Assembly (NCBI GenBank): GCA_010094045.1
Contig: ML986580.1
Span: forward strand, 326,059-390,058
Origin: Lojkania enalia
Taxonomy: Eukaryota > Ascomycota > Dothideomycetes > Pleosporales
Direction: 5' to 3'
Length of the DNA stretch: 64,000 bases
Positions 21,671-36,052 of the stretch are shown in pieces. Below the pieces are notes generated by a model. The model did not search any database. It worked only from the letters and a program-made list of their open reading frames with translations, and had not been told where the DNA came from. Made by a program: the position numbers and the translations under genes. How positions within the stretch are numbered: the first letter of the stretch is position 1; every line of letters begins with the position of its first letter.

Positions 21671-23399
21671 CTCAGTGGAGTATTTAAATCCATTATTGAC
21701 GGGGTGTCAGCAACCTGCATGTGCACATAATGCACAAAACGCTTTAGTACGACTTTGTAGTACGAGCTATAGATGTCATGAATTTTAAAAACAGTAGGAT
21801 ATTCGTTGCTCCATGCATACTCTTCGATGATATTTGTAAAGTATCAGGGCAGATGAGAACAACTCTGTTGACTGATATCTATGAAGGATCAAGGCTATTT
21901 ATACTATCTGTTCCAGTCATCACATGATATCAGGCTAATCCATAATAGGGATCGTGCGATACATATAACCCTACAATATTGCTTGAGCGAATCAACTCGC
22001 CGAGTTCATGATGTGTATTGGGCGCTTTTGCAATCGCATACGAAGGCGTTGCCGGCGACTAGAGTATAACTGATGTGTTAGATTATGAGTAAAGCTTACT
22101 ATTTCTCAAGGGTTTCGCTAAGATGGTGATTTTACGTAGCTAGAGCTGTCTAACTCCACAGCTATGAGGAATTCCCTTTAAGACATCGCATTCTAATACA
22201 TCTTGGCCATATCATCCATGAGATAATTTCTGATTCCCTACAGGACGCACTCTCACCCCCTTTGGACCCCAATAGGTATGACCAATCGTGCTTTAACGCT
22301 GGATTATATGACCAGTGAAATCCGTTGACACTTTTTAGTCCACGAACCTTCACGCCTTCATGCCTCCTTCCGAGACTTTTATTATGACAACTAGCGGTTT
22401 CGTCATCCTTTTTAGTATCCTAGGGCATATCACTGGCACCCGATCCCATTGAGGGTTTCGAAGTGTGATTTTAATATCATGAAAGAGAGCTATGCATACG
22501 CTAATGCATGCACTCACATATAAAACCCAAATTAAGGATCCACATATCGCGGCGCCTTTTGGTCTTCTAGGAATCTGTTGAATAGGAAGTATATATAACA
22601 GAATTATTAAGATACATTCTACAAATATACCTATCCTTCTTATGAAGAGACACGTTTGGAGCGCCAAGATGCCCGTGATGCTTTATTGTCAATTTCATTC
22701 AAGCAGACAGACATGCTTTAGGTATTATTAGCCGTAGCCAATTTTCTAGACATACTTCGATTGTCTCTATAACTTAGAACAACATTGGCTAGACCCATTT
22801 GGAGTTTTAAGCCCCTAAATTATGATTCCTGGTTCCTCTAATCTATCCCATGGACAGAATTCGCTCGATTCCCCGTTCTCTCGACACCACACGCACATAT
22901 TCTTTTTTAAAAATCCTTTTAGGCTGATATATATAACCGGACCTCAGGCTTCTAGTGTCTAACATCAATACTCAGAGATGTTGACGCAACTTATCTGTAA
23001 ACTTAACACATTTCTCCCCCCAAAATTTAGAGTCTAATTACTCTTATACTATTATAGGGAGTCATATTTTAGTATAACTCGTGCGAACCGCTCCTATAAA
23101 TCCACCATGCTAGGGTAAGATAAAAATTAAGCTATAGCAATTCTGAAAGTTATCTTTAGACACTCAAACCCATGTATATAAGACTATCTCAATTTCCTTA
23201 GTACTAGAGTGACATATTTTGGTATTAGATGATTTTCCAAAACTTGGCAAAAAGGCTTTACTATTAAATCGTGGCAGGCGGGTTTTAGGCCTTACATATC
23301 CGCGGATGTACCTATATATTTACCGCTCTCTATATTTTAGAAGGATATGCATATTCTTTACCCAGTATTTTAGTTCTTCGGGGCAAGTACAAGAGATTC

Positions 23400-25000
23400 T
23401 CTAGTTTTAACAGTTTCATTCCTATAGAGCCAGCCTATTTATCCAGCTATCTCTCTTTTAATCAGAATTTCTAGAACCTAGTCGTCTAATTGCTATAAAA
23501 TTCTGGTTTTAGTTCCTGCGAATTAGTTTTAATCGGTTTATAATAGATAACTTTTTTTAATTCTATAAATCTAATCTTTACAACTATACCTAAGCCTTTT
23601 TAGACTTATATATATTAATCTCCTTACTATCTATAACGCTATAGTTAAATATAGGAGTATAGTAGTACTTTAAAAACTCTTTCAAAAGATTATTTAATAC
23701 CTATACTAGCGGTATAGGGGATGGAATATATCCCAATATTTCCTTATTCTAATTAGAGTAATAGCTTTACATAATTATTAGCTAAATCGAGAAACCGGTA
23801 GTCTATAAGAAAAAAATATCCTATTTTTAGTTGCGTATATTAGCACATAAGAAGCACTTAGAAATACTTTTAGACCGCTATAGTTATTAATGTTAGTTGC
23901 TCTTAATCTCCATTCTTATTTATATATCTTATCTATTATAGTTTATAGGCTATATAAATATGCTTATTATATTGTAGAACCTATTAGAGTAACATTCCTT
24001 AATAATCTCCGGCTTTTCAGTCCCTATTTTTCGAACTAGGAGTTCTATAATATATAAAAGCTAGTAGAGTATATTTTTAGTTTTATAGATTAGTATACAT
24101 CCTGCGGCTTTAATAATCTTTATATAGCTACCTGTATCTACGGAGTAGACGTCTTTAGTTCCTATACTTAAAAGATAGCGCTTCTCTAATTTATATCTCT
24201 ATAGCGTACGTGTGTTAATCTTATAAATTCTTAAGTGTTAATCGAGTTCTATAAATTTTTTAGAATAATATAGCTTAGTAGTATATTCCTTTATAGTCTC
24301 TATTTCAGTACTAACTACTTCTCTATCTATAGTCCGGAAGGTCGAAGTTTTTTAGCCTCTAGAATCTATTTACATCTCTATAGTCGTATGCTTAAAAGTA
24401 ATATATTTCGATTAGACTCCGGTTTTTAACATTTAATTACTGTCAGCTGCTCTTCTATCTATAATTCTCTTTTATAGGGTACTAGAATAGATAAGAAGTA
24501 CTATATTAAATTACTATCTATTAAGGGTTAAGCAGCTATATACTATCTAATATCCTAATCTACAATATAATAGTTAATCTTTAATTAGTATTCTACTATA
24601 TAGAATATTACATCTTTAAATCTTTATTTAGTTCTAGAAATATATACTATTATATACTACTTTCTTAATTTTATAATAATATAATCCTCTTTTTAAATCT
24701 CTTTTTCCCCCAGTCTCCGAAGGACTCTAGATCTACCTAATAGAAATACTCCACCTTTTAACTATATAAATATATATATTAAAGTCGAGATGTTTTAAAA
24801 TAATATAATAGGACCTTTTACAGTTTCTAATCTACTATATAATTACTCTCAGATTTACTATAGACCCCCTTCTAGAACTAAGCACTTAATCTATAATCTA
24901 TCCAGTTTTTTTAGTCTTATAAAAGTGTATAGTAACACTTCTAGAGAACTTAGACTAATATTGCCTTCTACTATGTCTATTGCAATGTCTACACCCTTAT
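23400..25000. repeat. Extreme TA-rich segment, probable RIP-mutated element
   Basis: The sequence is dominated by TATA/CTATA strings with almost no CpG visible by eye and stops in every frame. This is what repeat-induced point mutation leaves of a transposable element in Pezizomycotina. No terminal repeats or protein domains could be identified, so the element type is unknown. Confidence 0.5.
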
Positions 25001-25044
25001 ACACCAGTCATAACTGTTTTAACAGTGGTTTTATCCCCATAATC

Positions 25045-25770
25045 ACATCCATACTTTGACAGGCAAATTTTAGACCTACATTATCTCTTGCTAACTCAAT
25101 TTTTAGTCCTCTTACATCCAGGTAAGACACCCAGTCTATGAAATTGTCGCTGGTAGATTCATAGCCGCAAAGCCAGCACACATAAAACCATTCCCTTCTT
25201 CTTTTGTCAAGCCTATTTAAGCCAACATCATCCCTTGTTAACTCAGTTTTTAGTCCTCTTACACCCAGGCCAAGACCCCCAGTCAATGGCATCGTTGTTG
25301 CCGGATTTATAGACGCAAAGCCCACACACAAACACACACAACCATGCGTATTTCCAACTTGGAATTTTCAGATCCCATAGCTCGTTGTTTCATTTGATTT
25401 TAAAGTCCCGCAGCCGCAAACTAGACACAAGCATTTGTGCTCTATGATACTCCTTTTAGACCAAATGTTCGGCGTGCTTATCCGATTTTAGTATCCAAGC
25501 AATATACGCAAGATGTAAAGTGTATCGAAGAATTTACGATGGGAATTCTTTATATGCATACCACATAGTCCTCCATCTCTTCTAATTTTTAGTGTCCCAC
25601 ATCCGCAGAACCTATAGACATGACCTCTGTACCGTCCTCGCTTTAGACTACATGTCAAATCATCTCATATCTTTTAGTATCCAAATAACACACAAGCAGG
25701 ATGTAAAATCGCGGCAAAGGAATTCCTCGGGGGGAGTTAGGTATATTTATGCACACCGCACTACATGCAT
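25045..25770 (-). repeat. Two families of degenerate tandem duplicates carrying TTTTAGTNCC
   Basis: Copies near 25060-25170 and 25215-25325 share ACTCAnTTTTTAGTCCTCTTACA, then CCAGG, CCCAGTC and CGCAAAGCC in the same order, a period of about 155-165 bp. Copies near 25395-25570 and 25585-25765 share TTTTAGTATCCAA, GATGTAAA and AGTCCCGCAGCCGC-like blocks, a period of about 190 bp. The core is the reverse complement of the GGACTAAAA motif at 5.1-6.4 kb. Confidence 0.55.
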
Positions 25771-26614
25771 CCACTGATCACGCGCCATTCGCATGCAAGT
25801 CCGCCAACCTACCTACCCAGCGACCCAGTCACAAGTTTTGTAAACAGGGCCCCAACGTGCCATACACCGCTCTCTTGAATCCATAAAGGACTCGAGATGG
25901 CAAACGCAGCCAGAAATCCTCCTCACAACTCCTTATTCCGTAGCACCCAGACACGCATATTCTGATTGTTCGTGAGCAAGATGTGCAACAGGCAGACAAT
26001 GCACACAGCACCTATAGAGAAAGCATCCTCAATCACAGGACTTTTTGATATCTGGCCGTAATCCAAACCTATCGGCCGATTCAAGGGAATAAAGAGAATA
26101 CTTTAAACTAGCCACCACGGTCGAACAAGTTACCATCTCCCAGCCCTCCATAGGCAACAAGACAAGCACCTCAACCCCTCTCCAATTTATCTATCCCATC
26201 CTATCCATTCATACGCAGACCCAAAAAAGAATCCCGCGCATGCCTTGAAAAATTTTTTTTTTCTTTTTTTTTTCCAAAATAGAAGCCAAGCCCTTACAAC
26301 CCGCATGCTCAAAAGTAGATATAAAGAACAAAAATAACCTATTAACGCCCGCCCGCCCCCCTAATAAATCCCTCATGGTATCTTTTATCTCGAATCAATC
26401 CCCCTACCAAATCCCCTTGTCCTACTTGTCCCCACGCCCCACACTCACAAAGAATCTCAGGTATAAAAATACATAGGGGCCAAAACCCCCAGCAAAAAGC
26501 CTTGCCTCATCATACAGAAAAAAAAACCTTCTCCCCCATCCTCCCACCGCCCCTTCCGTCTCCCCCAATGACTTGCAGCAACAGACAATCTCCTCAAGTT
26601 CACCTCATTAACGA

Positions 26615-28769
26615 CTACCTACTCCTCACCACTCCGGTGATCTCATCGATATCCTCATCCTCAATCCTCCTTCGAATCCCTCCCTCAACTTTCACACCCT
26701 CCATCACCCACTCCATCTTCTCAACTTCAACAAGTGTCTTCCTCCCACGTGATACCTTCTTCAGCAACCCCTCAACACAATCCTTCGCTCCCACCCAGCC
26801 TTTCCCTTTCTCCGGATCCCACTCACCGTCTGCGTTGCCGAACCGCGACCACACCCAATCGCATCTAGCAATGCGATGGGCTGCTCGACTGCGCGATCCG
26901 ACTTTGCCGGGCGGCGGATCAAACGGCAAGCGGCCTTCCATTAGAGCATAGAGTAGGACGCCCAGCGCCCACGCATCAGTAGAGCGGCCATCATACGGTT
27001 GGCCCAGGAGAATCTCCGGGGCGGCATAATCCTCGCTGCCGCAGCGGGTGGTCAGAAGCGGGGACTCTGGGGGAGGTGGGATGCGACGAGATAGGCCTAG
27101 ATCGGTAAGAGTTGCAATGGGGTACGGATGTGATTGTGGGTGTTTGAGCAACGGCACAGTAGTTGTCGGAATGTTGAGCAGGACATCTGTGCGTGTTAGT
27201 TTTAATATTACGATGGAATGATCCACTGGATCGAAGTAGTCATATACTTTCTAGCTTGATGTCACGGTGGACGATGAGCTTGTCGTGGAGATATCGGACT
27301 GCGCTGACTAGCTCGGCAAAGATACGCTGGATGATGTCTATGCCTAAGAGCTCTCGATGAGCACTAGCAACATCAAAAAGATCACCACCGGGACAATACG
27401 TCAGGACTATTAGTGCTTGCTTGTCACCGTTGTCGAAGGCTCGGAGGTGGACGAGAGACGGGTGCGAGACAGATTGGAGCATCTCGACCTCTCGCTTGAG
27501 GCTTAACTCTACGCGTTCTTCGTCTGCGCCACCGGCAGGACCGTGCTCGACAACCTTAATTGCAACCAGTTTGCGGGGATCAAGAAGTGTCTCGTCAAGT
27601 GGGTCCTTAGCTGGGAGCTTCTCGCTAGTTGCGAGATAAACTTTGCTGAACGTGCCCTGGCCAAGCTGTCGAATGGGGCGCCAGAGGGTCTTGGTTTTCT
27701 GGCTTCCATGACGGACGGAGATATACTCTATCTTATCATCATCTGCAACCTCTTCGCCCTCGCTTTCTGTCACGCTCCGATTGCTGGCCGGTGGGGTTGG
27801 AATGCCTGCATGCATGGTAGACGATACAAGACCGCGCTGCGCGGCGAGATACGCCTCCCGATGGAGGTGCGATTCCAGCGAGCTGTCTCCCTCCTCCTGT
27901 TCCGGCGTGACATTGGATATGGTGGTGTGACGCGGGCGGATATTGTGCATTGAGTCTGGAACTAGTTCGCTGATACTCCTATTCCTCTCGCGCGACTCAA
28001 CCCCGCGCTGCGTCTGCAGGCTCGCCGCAGCTGCTTCGACCGAAACAGTCTGCAGTCTCTGATAACCCTTCTTCTTGACTGACGGTGTCGGGGAGAGGGT
28101 GTCCTTGCCGAAAGATACGAAGGAATCGTCCCTCGAGGCGCTGGACACGCCTCGCGAACGAGGCCTTCGCAGAGAAGGGGTGCGCGACCAGGGACCCGGG
28201 GAGTCGCTGAGCACGAGCGGCGACGGGAGAGGGGTGATGTCGGCCAGCGCATTCAATGCGGGAGAGGAGAGCGCCGACCCGGGCGACAGAGAGTCACTCA
28301 TGCTGGCGGCCGAAAGGGCTCTGCCCAAGTGTCCTTCCTGTATCGCAATCGGCGCTGTGGCCGAGTGCCGCAGCTGGTGTTCCGGGATGTCCTCCACGAT
28401 GGTAGGATTGGCCTGCGTGCGCGACGCAGAGCCCGCTGCAAGAAAGGGCAGGTCAGTCTGGAGCTGCAGGCCGGCAGCAGTGGGCGTGCGGATATGGAGA
28501 CGGGGAGGGTAGGCCAGCAGGGTCGACGATGCGTTGGAAGACTCGAGGGCTAGTAGCTGCGCGTTCAGATGGTGTGAGTGTGCATTCGCAAGATTCGAGC
28601 CTGAGGGGCCAGTATGAGATTTCGCATCTGCTTGCGACGTGTAGGTAGAGCGGTCGAGGGAAGCGGCCTGCCGGGGGCCGGGCGGGGGTGTGGAGGAAGG
28701 GAGGGAGCCCTTGGAGGATGACACCGGGGGCTCCATGGTGTTGTAGGTACGCTGCGCTGCATCCGTCAT
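26615..28769 (-). CDS. Serine/threonine protein kinase, Prr1-like
   Basis: A 697-aa protein with a long serine-rich N-terminus and a C-terminal kinase domain (about residues 360-640). Exons are complement(26615..27186, 27248..28769); the 61-bp intron falls inside HRDIKLEN, and joining restores HRDIKLENVLLN. Seen: glycine loop LGQGTFSKVYLAT, VAIKVVE lysine, catalytic HRDIKLEN, DLG in place of DFG (LTDLGLSRR), and CGSEDYAAPEILLGQPYDG. The segment LPFDPPPGK followed by AAHRIARCDWVW resembles fungal Prr1-type kinases; that assignment is from memory. The first ATG (28841) would add 24 residues; 28769 (MTDAAQRTYN) looks more natural. Signalling role is not deducible. The last 60 residues are charged, with a conserved-looking acidic patch. 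Confidence 0.85.
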
Positions 28770-29832
28770 GTGTCGCTGATGCGGGTAAAGTTGACTGCGC
28801 CGTATCCGGTAGCGCGCCAACTGACCCGTGAACCGTCGCACGCCCGCCCAAGATTTGAGTCGGGCACTAGGCTAGGCAGGCCGGTGGTGCAATCGTACGT
28901 TCGGTCGAGCAAGGTGTTGGAAGAATGGATTGTATAGGCATGAATTAGAGGCGTAGTGTTCCCACGGGCTTTGTTTCCCTGTGGTAGTCGCCTGTCGTGA
29001 GGCAGGCTCAAGGCGTCAACAATCCTCGACCTCACCGTTGGAGACCAAAGCCAATGGCGCAACCAATCAGCCACTGCATGTAACATCAAAGTGCTTTGAC
29101 CTATAAGAGCAGCGCATGGGGGCACGACGGACTAGAGCGGTGCGAGACCGATAATTACGGGAGCAGCATTCTCTACGCCCGTATAGATAAGCTCAAGCCT
29201 CCGGAGACCGTGAATCTCGGATGCAGTCCTAAAGTTAGGATTTACTGCTTTGCATGCCTGTATCAGGAAAATCAGCTGCCAATTCACATCCATGTTTGCA
29301 TCTTGATCTTCTTACCGCGCGTCTTCTACCTGACGGTTTCGTTCGTCTCTGATACTGTGCGTGCGCTTACTTTTACTCCACCTGACATCTAGCCTCGCAA
29401 GTCTCAAGAGTTCAACAAGCCTTTCTACTAGGAATCAAGAGAGCTGGATTGTGCGTGAGTGCGTGCAAGGCCGGAAACATGGCTTCACAATGATTTCTGA
29501 CGTTACCGGCCCCACAAGAGCCAACCGCTCGAATTCAGCACTAGTGCATTCATTACTGTTGCATACGTCATTATCTACCTAGGGTTCTCGGAGAATTAGT
29601 CGAGTGCTAAACCCTGTGTCGTCCGAGGATCCAAGACTAAACTCCTGCAGTATAATTACATGGCCAGGACCACATCTCATACGTCAACCATAGAAATCAT
29701 CTCTTGCTGTGCATCGTGCAATAATGTTGTACAAACTGCTTGCATCGCCTGCGTAACCAAAGTGGACAACCACCCTCCATGCTCCCATTCCATGCTAGCT
29801 TACTTCTCAGCTCCCAAACCGAAGTCGAAGCT
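28770..29832. other. Intergenic, upstream of the kinase gene
   Basis: About 1 kb between the kinase start codon and the stop codon of the next minus-strand gene. Nothing beyond ordinary promoter and 3' flank sequence is recognised. Confidence 0.5.
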
Positions 29833-32574
29833 CTACTCGGACTGGTTGTTCGGATAGTATCCACCGCCATAGCTGCCCATGAAGCCTCCGTTGAACTGCG
29901 CCGGAACGTTGTTAACATATGGGCTCGTGGAAGGAAACGGGTGGTGTGCATCGTCCCTATTGTCACGGCTATTGTTGTTCGGGCGGTACCAATTATGGTG
30001 GCCATTATACCGATATCGTCCATCACCACGGCCTTCGTGCATTGTCGGTGGCATTCGTGTGCGGTCGTCGCGAGCCGAATCATTACCGAGGTCGTAGAAA
30101 CCAGTGAGAGAGGGCTGAGATCGATGATTCGGAAGAGCAAAGCTAGATTGGCCAAGATAAGGCTGGGCTGGGACGGGGACGGTCGTTGATTTTTCATCCA
30201 CCGCTTTCTGTAGCTCCTGAACCGACTTCTGCAGCACTTTGATATCATCCCCCATTGCCGCTACCCTCTGATTCTGAACAGCTAGCGGTTCGGCAACCTC
30301 TATCTTGATGTACTCGAGAAGGCCATCGAGCTTTAACTTGACCTCATGATGCTTATCGACAACTTGATCAGAGGCCTCCTCGACGGAGGAACCAATGTAG
30401 CCGATGCAAGTTTTGATATCCTCAAACCGCTCTTGCAACAAGCTGACAGTCTCGCCGTGCTTCTCTTCATTTTCCGCAAGATGCGCTCGCTTCGTGTCCT
30501 CGATAAGGTCGTACATACTACGGCCTAACACATCGATATGTTCGTTGGTCATATAGAAGTGGTGTAGCACATTTGTACCATCAAAAGAAACCTCAGCATT
30601 CAAATGGCTATTACTCACTATACTAGCGTCAGCCATCATTGATAGAGCTGGAGGCATCCGCTGGCCGAGGTTTCTGTGGAGCGGACTTGGAACGGCGCTC
30701 GGACAATAGGGGTGAAAGTCCTGGTTGTAACCGGCCTTCGAGGGGGTAACACTACCGAGCATATCGGTGAGCTTCGAGGAGGATTGCTCAGGCTGCACTG
30801 CTGGATTGCTCCGCTTCAGTGGTGATGGTGTATCTCGCCTAATGGCGGCATTGATCTTTTGGCCTATGGTAGAAGTTGGGTCAATCTCGGAGGCTTCGCC
30901 CTGAAAGATCATATCGATGGTGCCGTAGTTAGAGTCAGTACTTGTGGACTTCTTGCGTGGTTTCGATGGAATCGCGAAAAGGTAGCGGTCCCGATCGGTC
31001 TGAGCGAGAGATTAGTCAGTTGCGTGTTGCATGAAAATAAATAGTGATATTCAGCTGGTCGGTGAACGATTGAGTGAGAGTGAAGGTGAGACTGGGGGAG
31101 AAGCGCTGATTGACCACGAGACCAATGAGGAAAGAACGAAACCACTCACATTTTTGGAAGGATGCCCACCCTCGAATAAAGAAAGAGAAAAAGTGGAAGC
31201 GGAAGGGGAGTAGAAAGCCGGGGGAAGTTGTGGCCCACTGTATCGCTCCGAGAGTTGTTTGGGCTCTTCCTCGCTCCACCTCTCTCGCCGAAGCATCACC
31301 GGCTCGCGATGCTGGCTCTTACCCTCCAATGGAGGTGCACTCTGGTTGCCGCCACCTCCGTTATGAGTATCATCCACGTGGGCAACTTGCGCCTGTGCAG
31401 ATGCAACCGGCTGACCCTCGATCAATGCCGCGTACTCTTTGGCGCCATAAGGACGAAACTTCGTAGGGCTGTTACCACCCATCGTGGGAATAGTTTCCGA
31501 GGGCCTTGCGAAATTAGGGAATTGCAATGGCGGCCCCTTCTGGCTTCGCACAGCTCCTATTGCATGCGGAGGCGTATCTTTCGCTGGGGGTGTCGGAGGT
31601 CTACTTATGCCAAGTGATGACCCCTCTGCAACACCGGCAGGTTCCTCGTGGATTCGTTTGCCTGGAGAACCGATCCCTCGACTCGCGGATTGCTTCTGCG
31701 GCCGCGCAGGCCCATGATGAGCGGAGTGCCTACTATGGCTCTGTTGGCTATACATCTTGGCGGGAAGGGAATTGGAGGTGTCGGAGCGCACAGCTTGCGT
31801 CAGGCGAGGATATTCATGTCTCTGCTTGATAGAGCCCGTTCCAAGGACTTGGGCCGCCTTTGATGGCATTTCTGGAATAGCTGGTACAGGGATATTCGAC
31901 GCAGAAGACTTGAAAGCTGGAAGTGTCAAGCCGAAGATCTTCTTTTTCGGGCTCTTCGTTTGCTCACTGGTCCTGCACGCTTCGGTCAAATCCATCTTCC
32001 GAGGAATATCTTCACCGCACGTTAGTCATAATTCCAATAATCTCACGTAGACAAGCATACCCGGATTCGAAGTGTCTTGGCCCATAAATTTGAATAGTTT
32101 CTGTTCTGTGCGCGACTCCTTCTCTCCTCTGAACGTCTTTTCATCTTCCTCAAGGTGGCTCGAGGTGCCACTGCGGCGACTGCGCTGGGAGTGCCTAGAG
32201 CGGACAGTGGCAGAGCCACCTGCATGGCGGCTCGAGGTTGAAGATGGTTGTCCCCCAGACTTGCGTGGGCTCCTAGCGGCTTCCATCAAGTTGGTGAGCG
32301 TTGTCATTACAGACCCGCGCCCTTCCTTACGTTGCTCCTCAGGCTGCAGAAGGTGCGAGCCATCTATCGGGGAAGTAACGAGTGTTTGGCTTGCTGAGCT
32401 CGTCTCGCGGTCCAAAGGAGCATTGCCAGCCTCACGCTGCTTGATTAGTTCTAGGTTTTGTTTACTTTTCTCGGCCAGAGCGAAAGCATTGGGACCAGGG
32501 ACCGTTCGCGGGGGTGGCGGAGGTGGTACATGAATCGGCGGGGGCCGCTTCCTTGCGTCTGAGCCTGGAGACAT
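29833..32574 (-). CDS. Uncharacterised Pezizomycotina coiled-coil protein
   Basis: Three exons, complement(29833..30999, 31150..32009, 32061..32574), give 846 aa. The introns (150 and 51 bp) have GTGAGT...CTCAG and GTATGC...GAAG borders, and the frame closes at both. The N-terminus is proline-rich (PPPIHVPPPPPPRTVPGP) followed by serine/arginine-rich disorder. The middle is low-complexity with SP/TP sites. About residues 560-720 form a predicted coiled coil (TKRAHLAENEEKHGETVSLL, IKVLQKSVQELQKAVDEK). The tail is rich in Gly, Tyr, Asn and Arg (GRGDGRYRYNGHHNWY, GGFMGSYGGGYYPNNQ), as in RNA-binding or condensate-forming proteins. I do not recognise a catalytic domain. Function unknown. Confidence 0.8.
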
Positions 32575-33332
32575 GGCGAGCGCGCCGAAGAAGTCCTGAG
32601 GCGGTTTGCCTGATTCCTCCCTATTTTCGGTGGATGAGGTAGTGCGCGCGAAATGAAGTGGTGCTTACAAACACGACTGTAAACACACAATCACCCGAGC
32701 AATCCACAGCCTGTTTTGCCTGGTCAACGAAAATAACAACGCAACAATAAAGTACAATCGGGCAAGGGGGAAATAACAGAAAATGAGGAAATGAGGCAAA
32801 GGAAATTTTGTGAGGAAGATGGACGGATATGCCTCGCGAAATGGTGGTAGTGTTCTAAGTCGCATCGCATCGTAGTAGTGAAAGGAATCAGTGAAATACG
32901 TAGGTACCACCTTCACCGAGCAAAACCATGACGAACAGACGGTGATAGACAAGAAGAATAAAGTATCCAAGGAAAGCTACTGTATACCACCAATACGGCT
33001 TGCGCGAGACTGGCATTGTTAGCCCATCTCAAGGTGCGGAGGGACCATCTCCTTTCAATAATTGACGTGCCTTTCACGTTAGTTTCCTGACTCAACACTT
33101 CCAAGGAACACCCCGCTATGCACTTCTTGCACTAATTTAAGAAGGGCCCAAGGCTGGATTGAAAAAGGGTGGGATGTAGTAATCATGTCTTTAACGAAAC
33201 CGCTCTCCACAGCGCCCGAATATCCGAAACAAGAGGTATCCCAAACATCAATCCAGGCGTTCAAAATTTAGTTGAGAATTTAAAACCGCTCACTCGTCTT
33301 CCAGTCGGCTCAAGCCTTTACCATTTCCGCGA
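32575..33332. other. Intergenic between coiled-coil gene and cdc42
   Basis: About 760 bp between the start of the coiled-coil gene and the cdc42 stop. Minus-strand frames around 32665-33104 contain hydrophobic runs but no domain, and no splice pattern links them to a gene. Confidence 0.45.
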
Positions 33333-34224
<892 letters not shown>

Positions 34225-36052
34225 GATGTGCTCGGACTAAGAAATGGGGGATTCCGCACTGAGGGGAGGCGGGGCCGGCTTGCGAGAGATGTCGGCTAGA
34301 GGAAAGATACTAAAGGGAGAATATGTGTTCGTGTGAGGCAGCTTGGAGAAGAATGCTGAGGGGGATGTGCTATCGGTACTCGTATTCAAAAAGAGGGGTA
34401 TGTGTGAATTGAGTGCGCCTGGCAGACAAACAAGTCAGTATTTCCAGGAAATCATAACCGTGGCGCCGGCCGGCAAGGTATGACATACCGCTACGTACTC
34501 GTCAAGGCCGCAGGCGCCGCGTGCCGCACAGAGTAGTCGTCGTCCTTGAAACTCGAAACGTCACAACACTCGAGGTTTCAAAGCGGGCAGCGGATGTGGG
34601 CAATGGAACGGGAATTTGGGGGCGGGCTCTGGGCTGCAGTAGTGATGGCGGAGACAGAGGCAGTAGCGTGCACAGCGGCAGTAGGATGTAGTCGCGGAAA
34701 TAGAGTCAAGCTGGCGTGATGAATGATGGGGCGTGGAGGTGCCCTGTGTGGTTGATGTCTGTCGAAGTCGACGGGAGTAGCTCAGCTAGTCAGTGCTAGT
34801 CCTAATGAAGCGCTAGCGCGAATTGTGAAAGTACCTGCCCACGCGGTTTGCGCCACAGCAGTCCGCTTGCGCAATGCCCACGCCGCGCTGATAGATTCTG
34901 CCGTGGAGCCTGACCGATGTAGGCGATCGATGGCACACAGAGCGCGCAAAGAGGGAGCAGGGGCGCCAGCGTACGTGATCTGTGCGATTGTGCATGCCAA
35001 TACAGCCGCGCACGATTCCTGATGGGCTGCCTCCACCTGGAGGAATGCATCTATGCGCAGGGTCCGCGGATGGCTCGACGCCTGGGGAAGCATTTGTTTG
35101 TTTGAAGAAGCGGCTCACAGCCTGTTCAAGGAACCGGCGTACCGATGGAACGCACTAGGAGCTCGAGGTCATATACATGAAGCCATCGGGCCCTTTGGCA
35201 AAGGCCGCTTCAGGCAATTACTAACTAGTCGTCCACCCAAACACTGTGCATCGCCTTACCAGTGAATTGAACTCGTAACCACACTATTCCGGACTAAGCT
35301 TGAGATCCAATGTCCGCTGGACGGATATGCAGGCCCGTCGCCTAGTCGAGACCACGAGTTCGAAATTTTCGCATCCACTGCTAGCAACACCGTGTCGCTG
35401 ATCCTTGCACACTCTTCGGAACAACGGTTTCTCCGTATTGGAGCTTGGACCTCCTACGAACGTCGCTTCTTAGACCATCCACTCACCTGGGCACTTGACA
35501 ACCCAAAACACAATGGTAGCAGCATCTTAGTCCAAACGACCATGCAGATTCCTTCGTATTGGTGACACCATGGATACATTAGATGACGAGCTTGACTTCA
35601 AGTATCACCGCGGGCTGCAATTCGACGTTTAGTACCACTGCCCGACTTCTGGATCACTATAGGTTCACTGACCTAGCCCTGAAGCTTCGTCTCCATGTTA
35701 ATATCAATGATAGAGATGACACAATTTGAAATGAGCCGCAGAAATCGGCACAGAGCCTGATCCCGGTGGAACTGTGCACAAAATTCGTGTTTGCTGTCAA
35801 CGCCACCCTCACATTATCGCCCACGCAGCAACCGAATATGGAGGCAATCGGAATCCAGCCTTCGGAAATGTCTCAGATTACCTCTATCAACAGCACCTTA
35901 TTCCGTGGCTTTGAGGACAAGGAAATATTATAAACCCAATGGGAAATCACCCGATGCTCTATCAAGACAATTCAAAGCATAAACGGATTCAAGCACTCTG
36001 AACGCTAAGTACTCAACAACGATGATACTGTCGGTACTTGATTTAAATATGT
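34225..36052. other. Intergenic, upstream of cdc42
   Basis: About 1.8 kb. The part to about 35.2 kb is GC-rich and gives overlapping open frames on both strands, probably by composition. I checked for tRNA-like cloverleaf arms near 34775-34830 and found no matching T-arm. No gene supported. Confidence 0.45.

Larger units (their letters stand above)
21361..26614. other. 5-kb AT-rich gene-poor block
   Basis: No gene is supported. Contents are a homopolymer junction (21638-21670), motif-bearing repeats (22.3 kb, 25.0-25.8 kb), an extremely TA-rich stretch (about 23.4-25.0 kb) and the 3' flank of the kinase gene. Small open frames lack domains. Confidence 0.55.

Noticed and set aside
26502..26951. 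149-aa plus-strand frame at the 3' end of the kinase gene
   Set aside because: Mostly antisense to the kinase C-terminus; Ser/Pro/Thr-rich composition explains the open frame.
34770..34840. tRNA-like string (GGGAGTAGCTCAGCTAGTCAG)
   Set aside because: The D-arm resemblance is not followed by a matching anticodon stem or a T-arm with GTTCGAATC, so no cloverleaf forms.
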